From the NCBI GenBank assembly GCA_050248735.1, contig JBFWRU010000007.1, forward strand, positions 174,047 to 238,046: a DNA stretch of 64,000 nt. Reading direction: 5' to 3'. Position 1 is the stretch's first letter, and each line of letters opens with the position of its first letter. This DNA is from JACKFE01 sp050248735 (GTDB lineage: Bacteria; Nitrospirota; Nitrospiria; Nitrospirales; UBA8639). Made by a program: the position numbers and the translations under genes. Of the stretch, positions 54,089 to 62,814 are shown one piece after another. The notes beneath the pieces are model-generated. The model did no database searches. It was not told the origin of the DNA and worked only from the letters and a program-made list of their open reading frames with translations.

Positions 54089-54139
54089 ATTAGGCTCCTT
54101 TGTGAATGAGGTTCTGTTGTTTGAAGTGTACGGGGGAAT

Positions 54140-54179
54140 TGTTACAAATATGGTCTTGCTCTATGACCAGGGTGTAACA
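54140..54179. promoter_or_regulatory. Imperfect dyad between divergent CBS and lipoprotein genes
   Basis: TGTTAC (54140-54145) pairs with GTAACA (54174-54179), and TGGTC (54151-54155) with GACCA (54165-54169), nearly on the same axis. The dyad lies in the short divergent promoter region and is a plausible operator. GTTAC and GTAAC are 33 bases apart, three turns of 11, which echoes the phosphate repeats, but this match is weak. Confidence 0.4.
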
Positions 54180-54273
54180 TTTTTCCCTTCCTCTTCCTTT
54201 GAGGGGAGGGTGCTAGGATAGAATGGCGCCGATCAAGAATTTGGTGTGTACACACAATTGGAGGTGTCAGGCT

Positions 54274-54924
54274 ATGAAGCGGTTAGGAAAAACGTTCGGT
54301 CTTCTCATTTTCAGCATGGTCTTGGGAGGTTGTGAGACTCCACAGTTTCAAACCATGAGTATTTTGGACACCACCAACCGCGTTGTGGCCCTCCAGGCGA
54401 TGTCAGATCCCTACGGAGGGAAAGGGTATGACCATCCAGTCTCTTTGACTGAGGAAGAAATGATCCGACTTCTTCAAGGGGTCAGGGTTGAGCGGGGTTT
54501 GTTGACTCACTCACAACATGCGGCCTTTAGCGACACCGAAATCCGGTTATTTGCGCCGCATTTTGTCAAAGGGTTGGAAAAGGCGACTAATCAAGAAATT
54601 CTCACTTTTTTTGAAACGGCTCAGATTGATTCCGAGCATGACATTACGACCTCCGGAGGACTATTTGTCGCAGGAGGACATCTGTACGTCGTGTTGAGTA
54701 ATTTTTCGGTGAAAACCCGTGCCTGGCAGGATAACGAACGATATGAAGCGTCTTATCGGACTCGACCTCTTGAGCAAATTGATCCTCAACCGGGCCGATT
54801 GGTCTTTGAACCTCGAGAATTCATGGTGGTGTCTCCCGACGGGGAAATCGGAAGCCGGTTCAAAGGAAAACCCTGGCAAGTCGCAATTCAGTATCGGGAT
54901 TTTCTAAAAAAGCCCATTCAGTAA
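54274..54924 (+). CDS. Predicted lipoprotein, function unknown
   Basis: I choose the ATG at 54274, with GGAGGTG before it. The 216-residue product has a signal peptide with lipobox LGGC (Cys at residue 20), so it is probably lipid-anchored. The body (LTEEEMIRLLQGVRVERGLL, a beta-rich FVAGGHLYVVLSNF, then PDGEIGSRFKGKPWQVAIQY) has no domain I recognise. It is divergent from the CBS/PsiE pair. Confidence 0.75.
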   Translation: MKRLGKTFGLLIFSMVLGGCETPQFQTMSILDTTNRVVALQAMSDPYGGKGYDHPVSLTEEEMIRLLQGVRVERGLLTHSQHAAFSDTEIRLFAPHFVKGLEKATNQEILTFFETAQIDSEHDITTSGGLFVAGGHLYVVLSNFSVKTRAWQDNERYEASYRTRPLEQIDPQPGRLVFEPREFMVVSPDGEIGSRFKGKPWQVAIQYRDFLKKPIQ

Positions 54925-55279
54925 ATCCATGTATTCTTGGAATATAATGAATGTGGGGAAAGTTTTTTCGGTCAAAGAATTTCGTGTGAAGTGTCAAAAG
55001 TCCATCACAGGTAATTGAAGAGGCAGAGTATTTGCCCTATCGCTTTCTGGTGGTTACCTGAAAAATGTTTTGCAGATCTTCAAGCTGATAAATTTATTCT
55101 GCCCATTTCCTCCGACATTAACCTGAGGGTCGGTGATCCTTCATTTCCCTTAACCGGCTTAACGGAATCTGTTGTCGGAAGTTCAATCTCTTAGGAAGGT
55201 GCCCATGGTAGCTCAATATACCGGGGGATCGTAGAATTCTTATCTAACCTGAGCATCCAATAATTGCAGGGGCATGGAC

Positions 55280-55313
55280 AAGCCCATCCGAAGCCGAAGC
55301 TTCGGATGGGCTT
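55280..55313 (-). terminator. Strong hairpin downstream of the tandem porins; rest of gap empty
   Basis: Perfect 14-base arms (AAGCCCATCCGAAG and CTTCGGATGGGCTT) with a 6-base loop lie 41 bases past the stop of the distal porin (minus strand). No T run follows on either strand. It most likely ends the minus-strand operon, perhaps bidirectionally. The remaining gap 54925-55279 shows no supported gene. Confidence 0.6.
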
Positions 55314-55354
55314 CTTGTGGGACGAGAGGAGGAGTGCCTTTGCATTCCGATGTT

Positions 55355-56734
55355 TTAGAATGACACATCCCACTGAAGGCGAACGCGCTGTTCATGTTGA
55401 TTGCCTCCAGTCGTGCCAGGTCGGTCAAGGGTCAGCCAGGACCCATCCAGTGTCAGTTTGTTTTTGTGTCCGGCAAAGAACCAGTTAATTGCCGTCGTGA
55501 ATTCCTGACGTTTGTCGTTCTTGGCCGAGACATTCGGATCCACGAAGGCATACCGGAAAGCCACTTCCAGAGGTTTGGGAATGGCCGGAATGAGATAATG
55601 GGGGAAATATCCCATTTGTGAGTAGCTCCCCATCAGATTGGTTTTATACCCCGGTGCCCCCTCCGGGATGCTGTTATCCTTCACCTGTTTCCAGTGATAT
55701 TCATGTTGGATAGATAGACCGCGCCATTTGAACGCGAATTCTTCTACCATGCCTTCCACGCGATATTGTCCGTCTGCTGCCGCAGAATCCGCCGTAAAGG
55801 CGGCTCCGCCCGAGTTGGGGCTCCCCAGGGTTCCGCAGCCGCTAGATGACCACCGGGTACATTTTCCGATTGTGGTATAGGCGCCGAAAGCCACGCTTCC
55901 GGTGGGTTGTTCATGATACTCCACGTCGCTTTGCGACCATTTCAAATCGCGTCCCAAAAAGTTCCATTGATACCGTCCAAAGTACATCATATTCCCATCG
56001 TCATTGGCTTCGCCTCGTCCCGATCCTGTAAAGACACCGGCATAATAGCGTGAGTCAAAGAATGTGCCAGGGGCCACATGGCCATACAGCATGGCTCCCA
56101 TCTGTCGATCAATTGTAAAGATTTCATTCACAATGGACCGTTCGACGAATTGTTGCTGACCGGAGGAGTCCCGTCGTTCGCGGTTGTAGTCGACTTTCCA
56201 CTGTCCGACTTGGAGGGACAGAAATTTAAAACGTTCGAGCATAATTCTCCAGTCGATCAATCGTGTATCGCCGGCAGATCCCCCGGAATTGGCTGTGGAT
56301 TGTAAATCCACCTCAAAGTAATATTTGATCCAGGGTTGATAGCCATGGCCCCCGATTTTCATCCGGACTCGACGTAATTCCATAGTACTTTCCGGATTAT
56401 TACTGAAGTCCGCCGACGATTCCGGATCACCACGCTCGGGATAGGTAAACCGGCCTTGAAATCTCCATTGAAGCTGCGTCGCAAATTTTCCGTCTTTACT
56501 CTTTAGCTCAAAGCCCTTTCGTCCATATCCGATGGCCACGGGAAATTCCTGATCCATTCGGTTACTGAGGTCCTGCTCTTTTTTTTCGCGATCGGCTTCA
56601 ATTCGCACCCAATCTTCTTTTGTGATCACGTCTTTTTCCCGCAAGACATCAAGCAGAACGTCACCTGCCCAGACATTGGATTGTGGCGCCAAGCCTAGAC
56701 ATGCCATTGCGATTGCCAGCCAAAAAACTTTCAT
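55355..56734 (-). CDS. OprP/OprO-like phosphate-selective porin (distal copy)
   Basis: The 459-residue protein has a signal peptide and a coiled-coil N-terminal segment (REKDVITKEDWVRIEADREK) typical of trimeric OprP-like porins. A 16-strand barrel follows, with VEYHEQPTGSVAFGAY and RAEFAFKW-type strands, ending in an aromatic residue (WDVSF) as outer-membrane proteins do. It is a close paralogue of the porin encoded at 56992-58389, sharing long identical stretches in nearly every strand. PHO-box-like repeats lie upstream, so this copy may be phosphate-controlled on its own in addition to readthrough from the second pst operon. Phosphate or arsenate preference is not determined. Confidence 0.87.
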   Translation of the reverse strand: MKVFWLAIAMACLGLAPQSNVWAGDVLLDVLREKDVITKEDWVRIEADREKKEQDLSNRMDQEFPVAIGYGRKGFELKSKDGKFATQLQWRFQGRFTYPERGDPESSADFSNNPESTMELRRVRMKIGGHGYQPWIKYYFEVDLQSTANSGGSAGDTRLIDWRIMLERFKFLSLQVGQWKVDYNRERRDSSGQQQFVERSIVNEIFTIDRQMGAMLYGHVAPGTFFDSRYYAGVFTGSGRGEANDDGNMMYFGRYQWNFLGRDLKWSQSDVEYHEQPTGSVAFGAYTTIGKCTRWSSSGCGTLGSPNSGGAAFTADSAAADGQYRVEGMVEEFAFKWRGLSIQHEYHWKQVKDNSIPEGAPGYKTNLMGSYSQMGYFPHYLIPAIPKPLEVAFRYAFVDPNVSAKNDKRQEFTTAINWFFAGHKNKLTLDGSWLTLDRPGTTGGNQHEQRVRLQWDVSF

Positions 56735-56825
56735 CCGAACAACCTCCCCATTTAATGTGAAACCCTCTCATAGGCAAGCGAGTAATAATGTCTCTGTATC
56801 CTGAAGGGGAGACTAGCCTGGGTTT

Positions 56826-56852
56826 GTTACGAACAGGTTAAGTAAAGGTCAA
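56826..56852 (-). promoter_or_regulatory. Candidate PHO box before the distal porin
   Basis: On the minus strand, TTGAC, TTAAC and GTAAC start 11 bases apart (plus-strand matches at 56848, 56837 and 56826). The core TTAAC-x2-GTTCGTAACA nearly matches the site before pstS (TTAACACGTTCGTAACA). It lies ~90 bases upstream of the porin start, in a suitable position for PhoB. Confidence 0.55.
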
Positions 56853-56991
56853 GGAGAGGTAAAAAGACGAAACTGATTGTCCTGGAGTTTCAGTCGGTTG
56901 TGTTGCGCTAAGGAAATTCTTTAGATTAGGGAAAGCTCTGAAGTAATGGCTGTTTACGAGTAGGACAACCGGAAACGGGTGGATGAGAAAT

Positions 56992-58389
56992 TTAAAACGA
57001 CACATCCCATTGGAGCCGAACCCGTTGTTCGTGTTGGTCGCTTCTTATGGGTTGGTCCAGGGTGAACCAGGAGGCATCCAATGTGAGCTTGTTTTGATGC
57101 CCGGCAAAAAACCAGTTGAGTGCGCCGGTAAATTCCTGAAGTTTGTCATGCCTGGCAAATACGTTGGGATCCACGAACGCGTATCGGAATGCCATTTCCA
57201 GCGGTTTGGGTATAGTGGATAAGAGGGCATGTGGAAAATATCCGATTTGTGAGTAACTTCCCATCAGATTGGTTTGATAGCCAGGTGCCCCTGCGGAAAA
57301 GCCATGATCCTTGATCTGTTTCCAATGATATTCATGTTGAATGGATAGTCCACGCCATTTGAAGGCGAATTCCTCGACCATGCCTTCCACCCTGAATTGT
57401 CCGGCTGTAGCCGTAGAATCAGACGTAAAAGCCAATCCTGCGGAATTGACTCCACCCAAGGTTCCGCAGCCGCTTGATGACCAGGCGGTGCATTTCCCAA
57501 TCGTGGTGTAGGCCCCAAAGGCCAGGCTCCCTGTAGGTTGTTCGTGATATTCCACGTCGCTTTGTGACCATTTCAGGTCACGGCCCAGAAAATTCCATTG
57601 GTACCGCCCGAAATACATCATGTTGGCGTCGTCATTGGCTTCACCTCGCCCTGAACCGGAAAAGACACCGGCGTAATATCGGGAGTCGGCCCATGTTCCG
57701 GGCGCCAAGTGGCCATAGAGCATGGCGCCCACTTGCCGGTCGAGGGTAAAGACCGTATTCACAATGGATCGCTCAACGAATTGTTGCTGACCGGAGGAGT
57801 CGCGTCGCTCCCGATTGTAATCAACCTTCCATTGCCCGAGCTGAAGCGAGAGAAATTTGAATTTCTCAAGACTGATCCGCCAGTCAATCAATCGTGTATC
57901 CCCCGGAGACCCACCAGAGTTGGATGTGGATTGCAAATCCACCTCGAAGTAATATTTGATCCAGGGTTGATAGCCATGTCCGCCGATTTTCATCCGAACC
58001 CGGCGCAACTCAAACGTGCTTTCCGGCCCGTTGTTGAAATCACTGAGTCCGGTCGGATCATTTCGTTCTGGATAGGACCATCGACCTTGAAACCGCCATT
58101 GAATCTGAGTGGCAAACTTGCCATCTTTGCTTTTCAGTTCAAACCCGCTGCCTCCGTATCCGATGGCGATCGGAAACTCGATGTCCATACTTTTTCGCAT
58201 GTCCTCTTCATCCCGCTCCCTGGCTGCCTGAATACGTACCCAATCTTCTTTGGTGATCACCCCCTTTTCGCGTAACACATTCTCAAGGGTATCCTGATAG
58301 AGCGGATCAACGGCCCATGCATGACTTGTGACAAAAAACCCGAGACACATCATGGCCAGGATCGCATATTTCATGCTGACGTTCTCCAA
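56992..58389 (-). CDS. OprP/OprO-like phosphate-selective porin (proximal copy)
   Basis: The 465-residue protein has a signal peptide ending near HAWAVDP, the coiled-coil start (REKGVITKEDWVRIQAARER) and a barrel that ends in WDVSF. It begins 72 bases after the second pstB on the same strand, so it probably belongs to the arsR-pstSCAB operon. Its paralogue is encoded 257 bases further on. Such trimeric porins bring phosphate across the outer membrane. Confidence 0.87.
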   Translation of the reverse strand: MENVSMKYAILAMMCLGFFVTSHAWAVDPLYQDTLENVLREKGVITKEDWVRIQAARERDEEDMRKSMDIEFPIAIGYGGSGFELKSKDGKFATQIQWRFQGRWSYPERNDPTGLSDFNNGPESTFELRRVRMKIGGHGYQPWIKYYFEVDLQSTSNSGGSPGDTRLIDWRISLEKFKFLSLQLGQWKVDYNRERRDSSGQQQFVERSIVNTVFTLDRQVGAMLYGHLAPGTWADSRYYAGVFSGSGRGEANDDANMMYFGRYQWNFLGRDLKWSQSDVEYHEQPTGSLAFGAYTTIGKCTAWSSSGCGTLGGVNSAGLAFTSDSTATAGQFRVEGMVEEFAFKWRGLSIQHEYHWKQIKDHGFSAGAPGYQTNLMGSYSQIGYFPHALLSTIPKPLEMAFRYAFVDPNVFARHDKLQEFTGALNWFFAGHQNKLTLDASWFTLDQPIRSDQHEQRVRLQWDVSF

Positions 58390-58461
58390 GGAAGAGGGAT
58401 GAGAGAAAAGAGCGTTTGGAGGGTGGAAAACTACATCGGTACGGAGAAGAATGCAAGAGCC

Positions 58462-59331
58462 TTATCCTCTTGCACCGGAAATGTAGGCAGTAGTTAATTC
58501 ATGTTTGGGATTGTCAAACATGGACTGGGCCGTGCCATGTTCGACCAGTCTCCCTACGCCGTTAAATGACCAGAAAAAGGCCACGTGGTCGGCGATGCGT
58601 CGGGCTTGCGCCAGGTTGTGGGTGACGATGAGTACGGTATATTGGCCTCGCAGGCTCACAATCAGATCTTCGACGATACCGCTGGAGAGGGGATCCAACG
58701 CGCTGCATGGCTCATCAAGCAATAAGACATCTGGTGATAACATCAGTGCACGTGCAAGACAGAGTCGCTGTTGTTGTCCTCCCGACAATGCCTGTGCGGG
58801 ATGCTCCAGACGGTCTTTGACTTCATCCCAGAGTCCCACCTGTTGAAGGGTTTTCTCCATGGTATTGGTCAACGTCGTGCGATCACGTCTGCCATGTTCC
58901 CGGAGAGGCAGTTCCAGATTACGGCGAATGGAAAAAGGGAATAGGGTTGGTTTTTGAAATATCATGCCGACTGTCCGGCGGAGGTCCAGCAGATCCACTT
59001 GTGGCGATAAGATGTCCCTTCCATTGAGGTGCAGAGTTCCCGAGACGTAACATCCCGGAATTAAATCGGTCAGGCGATTCATGCTCATCAGGAAACTGGT
59101 TTTCCCGCAACCAGATGGACCAACCAAGGCAGTGATGCAACCACGATTGATCTCCAGGGTGACCTGTTCCAGTGCCCGTTTTGCATGATAGGCGATGGAA
59201 AGGTCGTCCGCTTTAATATGGGCGATGGGCTCACAGCATGGGTCTTTCGAAGGGTAGGGTACCCATGTCTGGACCCCGGGCTTTTCCTGATGATCGGGGG
59301 TTAGGCGAGGTTGTGGGCGTATAGGGTCCAT
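58462..59331 (-). CDS. pstB: Phosphate ABC transporter ATPase PstB (second system)
   Basis: The 289-residue protein has Walker A GPSGCGKTS, Q-loop FQKPTLFPF, signature LSGGQQQRLC, Walker B LLLDEPCSALDP and the switch His in VTHNLAQARRIADH. It overlaps the end of pstA by 31 bases. It energises the second phosphate importer. A long N-terminal lead (~35 residues) precedes the conserved core. Confidence 0.93.
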   Translation of the reverse strand: MDPIRPQPRLTPDHQEKPGVQTWVPYPSKDPCCEPIAHIKADDLSIAYHAKRALEQVTLEINRGCITALVGPSGCGKTSFLMSMNRLTDLIPGCYVSGTLHLNGRDILSPQVDLLDLRRTVGMIFQKPTLFPFSIRRNLELPLREHGRRDRTTLTNTMEKTLQQVGLWDEVKDRLEHPAQALSGGQQQRLCLARALMLSPDVLLLDEPCSALDPLSSGIVEDLIVSLRGQYTVLIVTHNLAQARRIADHVAFFWSFNGVGRLVEHGTAQSMFDNPKHELTTAYISGARG

Positions 59332-60155
59332 CGGACAGCCATCCTTGATACGAGAATATTAATACTCAACAAAAGACACACGAGAACCAGGGCCGTGGCG
59401 TAGGCGTGGGAATTACCGCCTGCTACATTCATGGATAAATCATAAATATGGACGGCGAGGGCGCGCCCAGAGTCCAAGAGGGATTCCGGCATGCGATCGA
59501 CATATCCGCTGGTAAAGATCAATGCGGCGGTTTCAGCCAGGGCACGTCCCAGTCCCAAGATGCCGGCCACGATGATACTGGGAAGAGCCGCAGGAATCAG
59601 CACCGCGCGTATGGTGGTGTACTTCGATAGACCCAGGGCAGCGGCGGATAATCGTTGGTCCTGGACAAGGCTCCGAAATCCTTCTTCCATGGTGCGAATG
59701 ACGATGGGGAGCATCATACAGGCCAACGTAAGACCGCCGGATAGAATGGAGAATCCCAACCCTAACATCTGACAAAAGAGAACATTTCCGAACAGGCCAA
59801 ACACAATGGAGGGAACTCCTGCGAGGATATCCAGGGAGCCGCGAATCAGTCTGCCCAAAATCTGGTCGTTTCGTGTGTATTCCGAAAGATAGAGTGCCGT
59901 GCCCACTCCTATTGGCATGGCAACCGTGATGCAGATACCGATGGTCAGAAAGGTGGAGACCAAGATTGAACTGATCCCGCCTTCCCGTCCGGCATTTCGT
60001 GGCGGTGAGAGTAAAAAATCCAGAGAAAGGTAACTGACCCCGTGGACAATAAGGTCGCCTGTGATCCAAAGAAACGGAAGTGTGACTAGGGCGGCCACTC
60101 CCCACATGAGGATTGGCCAGAATGATTCCTGGATGTAATTACGTCGTGGTCGCAT
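59301..60155 (-). CDS. pstA: Phosphate ABC transporter permease PstA (second system)
   Basis: I start the gene at the ATG at 60155, inside an otherwise unlikely 82-residue extension. It overlaps pstC by 17 bases. The ~284-residue protein is the short PstA form: LDILAGVPSIVFGLFGN, SAAALGLSKYTTIRAVLIPAA as the ATPase contact, and GLGRALAETAALIFTSGYV. It lacks the long coiled-coil region of the first PstA. Confidence 0.9.
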   Translation of the reverse strand: MRPRRNYIQESFWPILMWGVAALVTLPFLWITGDLIVHGVSYLSLDFLLSPPRNAGREGGISSILVSTFLTIGICITVAMPIGVGTALYLSEYTRNDQILGRLIRGSLDILAGVPSIVFGLFGNVLFCQMLGLGFSILSGGLTLACMMLPIVIRTMEEGFRSLVQDQRLSAAALGLSKYTTIRAVLIPAALPSIIVAGILGLGRALAETAALIFTSGYVDRMPESLLDSGRALAVHIYDLSMNVAGGNSHAYATALVLVCLLLSINILVSRMAVRWTLYAHNLA

Positions 60156-61026
60156 GGGTGGTGTTGTGACGGATAGACTCGGCCATGCCGACACACAGGG
60201 CGACAAGCCCCATGAGTAACAGGCCGCTGACGAATAGAGCCGACCGGTGATGTCCCAATGCGTATCCCATTTCCAACGCCATATTGGCCGTGAGGGTCCG
60301 GATCGGATCAAAGAGATGAGAGGGGATTTGCACCACATTTCCACAGACCATGAGGATGGCCATGGTTTCTCCAAGTGCCCGTGCGACTCCCAATAACACA
60401 CCGGTCAATAACCCAGTTTTGGCCGTGGGCAGAATGATATGCCGAATCACCGTCCACCGGGTCAATCCGAGCGCTGTGGCAGCGTGAAGGTAGGTCAAGG
60501 GCACCTGTACCATACTGGCCTGCGCCACCAGCATGATGGTTGGAAGGATCATGAGTGACAGAATAAGGATTCCGGCCAGGAGGCTGGGACCGGGAGGATG
60601 CCAGCGGCCGATCATGGGAACCAGAATGACAAGACCCCACAACCCGAATACCACAGAGGGAATCCCCGCAAGAAGCTCGATCATGCGGCGGAACCACCGG
60701 CTCACCATTGGAGGCGCATAATACTGACAAAAGAGCGCGGACAGGATGCCGAGGGGGCCTGCCAACAGGACCGCTCCTGCCGTTGCCCAGAGTGTCCCTA
60801 AAATCATGGCCGTCATCCGATAGGAATTTTCCGTGGGAAACCAGTCTAAATCGGAGAAAAAGCGTAATAAACCAATCTGGCGAATGGCAGGCCAGGATTC
60901 ATGGAACAAAAACGCCACAATCAAAAGCAGGAGGCTCCCGGCTAATCCCGCCATGACCCGCAAGCCCCATAGCAGGAGGACGTCACTTCTGGAGCGGGAC
61001 AAAATAGTGTTTGAGGATAAGATCAT
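60139..61026 (-). CDS. pstC: Phosphate ABC transporter permease PstC (second system)
   Basis: The 295-residue protein is the ordinary short PstC, without the beta-propeller insert of the first system. Six membrane segments, ELLAGIPSVVFGLWGLV, HAATALGLTRWTVIRHIILP and GVARALGETMAILMVCGN are all present. Its start overlaps the end of pstS by 44 bases, so the genes are tightly coupled. Confidence 0.93.
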   Translation of the reverse strand: MILSSNTILSRSRSDVLLLWGLRVMAGLAGSLLLLIVAFLFHESWPAIRQIGLLRFFSDLDWFPTENSYRMTAMILGTLWATAGAVLLAGPLGILSALFCQYYAPPMVSRWFRRMIELLAGIPSVVFGLWGLVILVPMIGRWHPPGPSLLAGILILSLMILPTIMLVAQASMVQVPLTYLHAATALGLTRWTVIRHIILPTAKTGLLTGVLLGVARALGETMAILMVCGNVVQIPSHLFDPIRTLTANMALEMGYALGHHRSALFVSGLLLMGLVALCVGMAESIRHNTTHATTT

Positions 61027-61840
61027 GGACGTGAGGCGATTGCGAAAATTCTATAAAGATTTTGATGAGTCCTGCGGGCGGTGATTTTGTGACAAGGGTC
61101 AGTGGCCGGGAAAGGGGAAACGTGCCTTTCCGGACTGTTTCGATCGTGGCTGGAATGTGTTGTAAGGGCAACAGTCGGATGGGTATTCCATGGGTTGCGT
61201 CATACTGTGCGGTTCCAATGGAGACATAGCCGATGGCATTTGGGTTGCCTGCCACGGTTTTAATCCCTTGTTCGTTGTCGCCAATGACTACCTGTGCATG
61301 AACATTTCGATTGGATAATAGAAAATGATCTAGAAATAATTCTAATGTGGACCGCCCCTCTGCTTTATTCACAACCGTAATTGGCGCATCAGGCCCACCT
61401 AGGTCTTTCCAATGAGTGATGCCTCCGGTATAGATAGATCTGATTTGGTCATCGGTTAGGTTCTGAACCGGATTTGAGGTATGGAGGATTATGGTGATGC
61501 CATCGTGGGCGATGACCGATCCATGCAGGTGCTGTTCATGAGGTTTTAGAGAACGGGAGGCCATACCAATGTCGGCTAATCCGTTTAGGGTGTCTGCGAT
61601 CCCACGTGAAGAACCTCCGGTTTGGACGTCCACTCGGACGTCTGGGTGACGTATCTCAAATTCCTTCCCAATTTCCGCAACCAGGGGAGCCATGGTGCTG
61701 GAACCGGTGATGATCAATTTGTTTTCACCGGCCTGTGCGAAGGGGAAATCCAACAGAGGCGTCGCATGGAGTCCGATGGCGACCACAATGGAACCGAATG
61801 TTACAAAAAGTGAGGAGGACATACGAATAGTTCTCATCAT
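60983..61840 (-). CDS. pstS: Phosphate-binding protein PstS (second system)
   Basis: The 285-residue protein has a signal peptide (cleavage near FAQAGEN). It shows the phosphate-pocket motifs ITGSSTMAPLVAE, TGGSSRGIADTLNGLADIGMASR and NKAEGRSTLELFLDHF. It is shorter than and quite different from the first PstS, closer to the PhoX/SphX-like class of PstS. It follows arsR by only 27 bases. Whether it discriminates phosphate from arsenate is not evident. Confidence 0.9.
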   Translation of the reverse strand: MMRTIRMSSSLFVTFGSIVVAIGLHATPLLDFPFAQAGENKLIITGSSTMAPLVAEIGKEFEIRHPDVRVDVQTGGSSRGIADTLNGLADIGMASRSLKPHEQHLHGSVIAHDGITIILHTSNPVQNLTDDQIRSIYTGGITHWKDLGGPDAPITVVNKAEGRSTLELFLDHFLLSNRNVHAQVVIGDNEQGIKTVAGNPNAIGYVSIGTAQYDATHGIPIRLLPLQHIPATIETVRKGTFPLSRPLTLVTKSPPAGLIKIFIEFSQSPHVHDLILKHYFVPLQK

Positions 61841-61867
61841 ATTTTTTGAAGGAATGAAGGAACGATA

Positions 61868-62167
61868 TCAATCAAAAGAGATTTTGCAGCACCCAAGATT
61901 GATGGCCTTACCGGCCGTAGAATCCGAGACATTATCCGGCAATTGGTAAATCATCGTCTTCCCCTCTCGGGTGGCTTCCACCAAATTGTTGTCGCGTAAC
62001 ACGGCTAAATGATGGGATAATAAACTTTGTTCCACACCCAATTGCTCCATCAATTCCCCGACATTTTTCGGGCCAGTCATGAGAGATTCAAGCACGCCCA
62101 GACGAGTAGAATCTGACAAAACCTTCAGTTTGCTGGCACAGTCAGGAGAATCGCTTTTGGTTTTCAT
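61868..62167 (-). CDS. ArsR-family transcriptional regulator
   Basis: I use the ATG at 62167 (99 residues); a GTG eight codons upstream is also in frame. The winged helix is clear: KVLSDSTRLGVLESLM, then VGELMEQLGVEQSLLSHHLAVLRDNNLV, the usual ArsR recognition helix. A C-terminal GCCKISFD with an adjacent Cys pair, plus a Cys near the N-terminus, could bind a metal or metalloid. It is the first gene of the arsR-pstS-pstC-pstA-pstB unit. Binding a candidate operator at 62228-62247, it likely represses the operon until the ligand releases it. Confidence 0.88.
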   Translation of the reverse strand: MKTKSDSPDCASKLKVLSDSTRLGVLESLMTGPKNVGELMEQLGVEQSLLSHHLAVLRDNNLVEATREGKTMIYQLPDNVSDSTAGKAINLGCCKISFD

Positions 62168-62227
62168 GTTGGGTAATCCCGAATACTCCACAGAGGAATT
62201 TTAAGTGAATGAAATGAATGGATATTT

Positions 62228-62247
62228 ATATGAATGATTGTTTATAT
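62228..62247. promoter_or_regulatory. Candidate ArsR/SmtB-type operator
   Basis: ATATGAATGATTGTTTATAT is an imperfect dyad (ATAT-x-AA on one side, TT-x-ATAT on the other) like 12-2-12 ArsR/SmtB operators. It also overlaps a direct repeat, TTTATATGAA at 62225-62234 and 62241-62250. It lies ~60 bases before the arsR start. Confidence 0.5.
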
Positions 62248-62415
62248 GAAAAGAAATTGGGTAGAGTCAAATTTCAGCACGTATGGACCTAACGAATGGT
62301 CGATTTTTTTGTGTGGTAACTAGTCCAGTGGAAGATGGGTAATTGTAGATCTTTTCTGGCTTTTCCTTCACAATACACAGAAGCCTTGATCTGGAAAAAA
62401 GATGGAGGGACCACC

Positions 62416-62814
62416 ATGGCCACCGTAGGACAACTGATGACCCGGGATCTCAGCGTGATTCAAGAGGAGGAGGGAATTCAACAAGCCGCGCAGCATATGC
62501 ATCGCAAACGGATTGGTTCGCTCCTGGTGATACGAGATGCTGAATTTGTAGGGATAGTGACTGAAACCGATATCGTTCGAGCGGTGGCTGAGCAAGTGAC
62601 GGAGCTGGGCCGTTTAACGGTCAAAGGGTTGATGTCCAGTCCCATCATTAATGTGGATCGAAATATGTCTCCCCATTACGCGCGGGACCTGATGGCTGAC
62701 CGGAAAATCAGGCATTTGGGGGTCACTGAAGAAGGGAAAATTGTGGGGATTATATCGGTCCGTGATCTATTGGGTTATTTTAAAACCGTCTCAAAAGATC
62801 TCCAAACATCTTAG
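62416..62814 (+). CDS. Two-CBS-domain protein
   Basis: The ATG at 62416 follows GGAGGGA, so I prefer it to an earlier in-frame start. The 132-residue protein has two CBS motifs (VGQLMTRDLSVIQEEEGIQQ with GIVTETDIVRAV, then VKGLMSSPIINVDRNMS with GIISVRDLLGY). It is a paralogue of the CBS protein at 53.7 kb. It is expected to bind adenosyl nucleotides and sense energy state; no partner is obvious here. Confidence 0.87.
   Translation: MATVGQLMTRDLSVIQEEEGIQQAAQHMHRKRIGSLLVIRDAEFVGIVTETDIVRAVAEQVTELGRLTVKGLMSSPIINVDRNMSPHYARDLMADRKIRHLGVTEEGKIVGIISVRDLLGYFKTVSKDLQTS

Noticed and set aside
60156..60401. 82-residue N-terminal extension of the second PstA
   Set aside because: The region is the pstC gene read in another frame; its W-rich, unconserved sequence is typical of a shadow.
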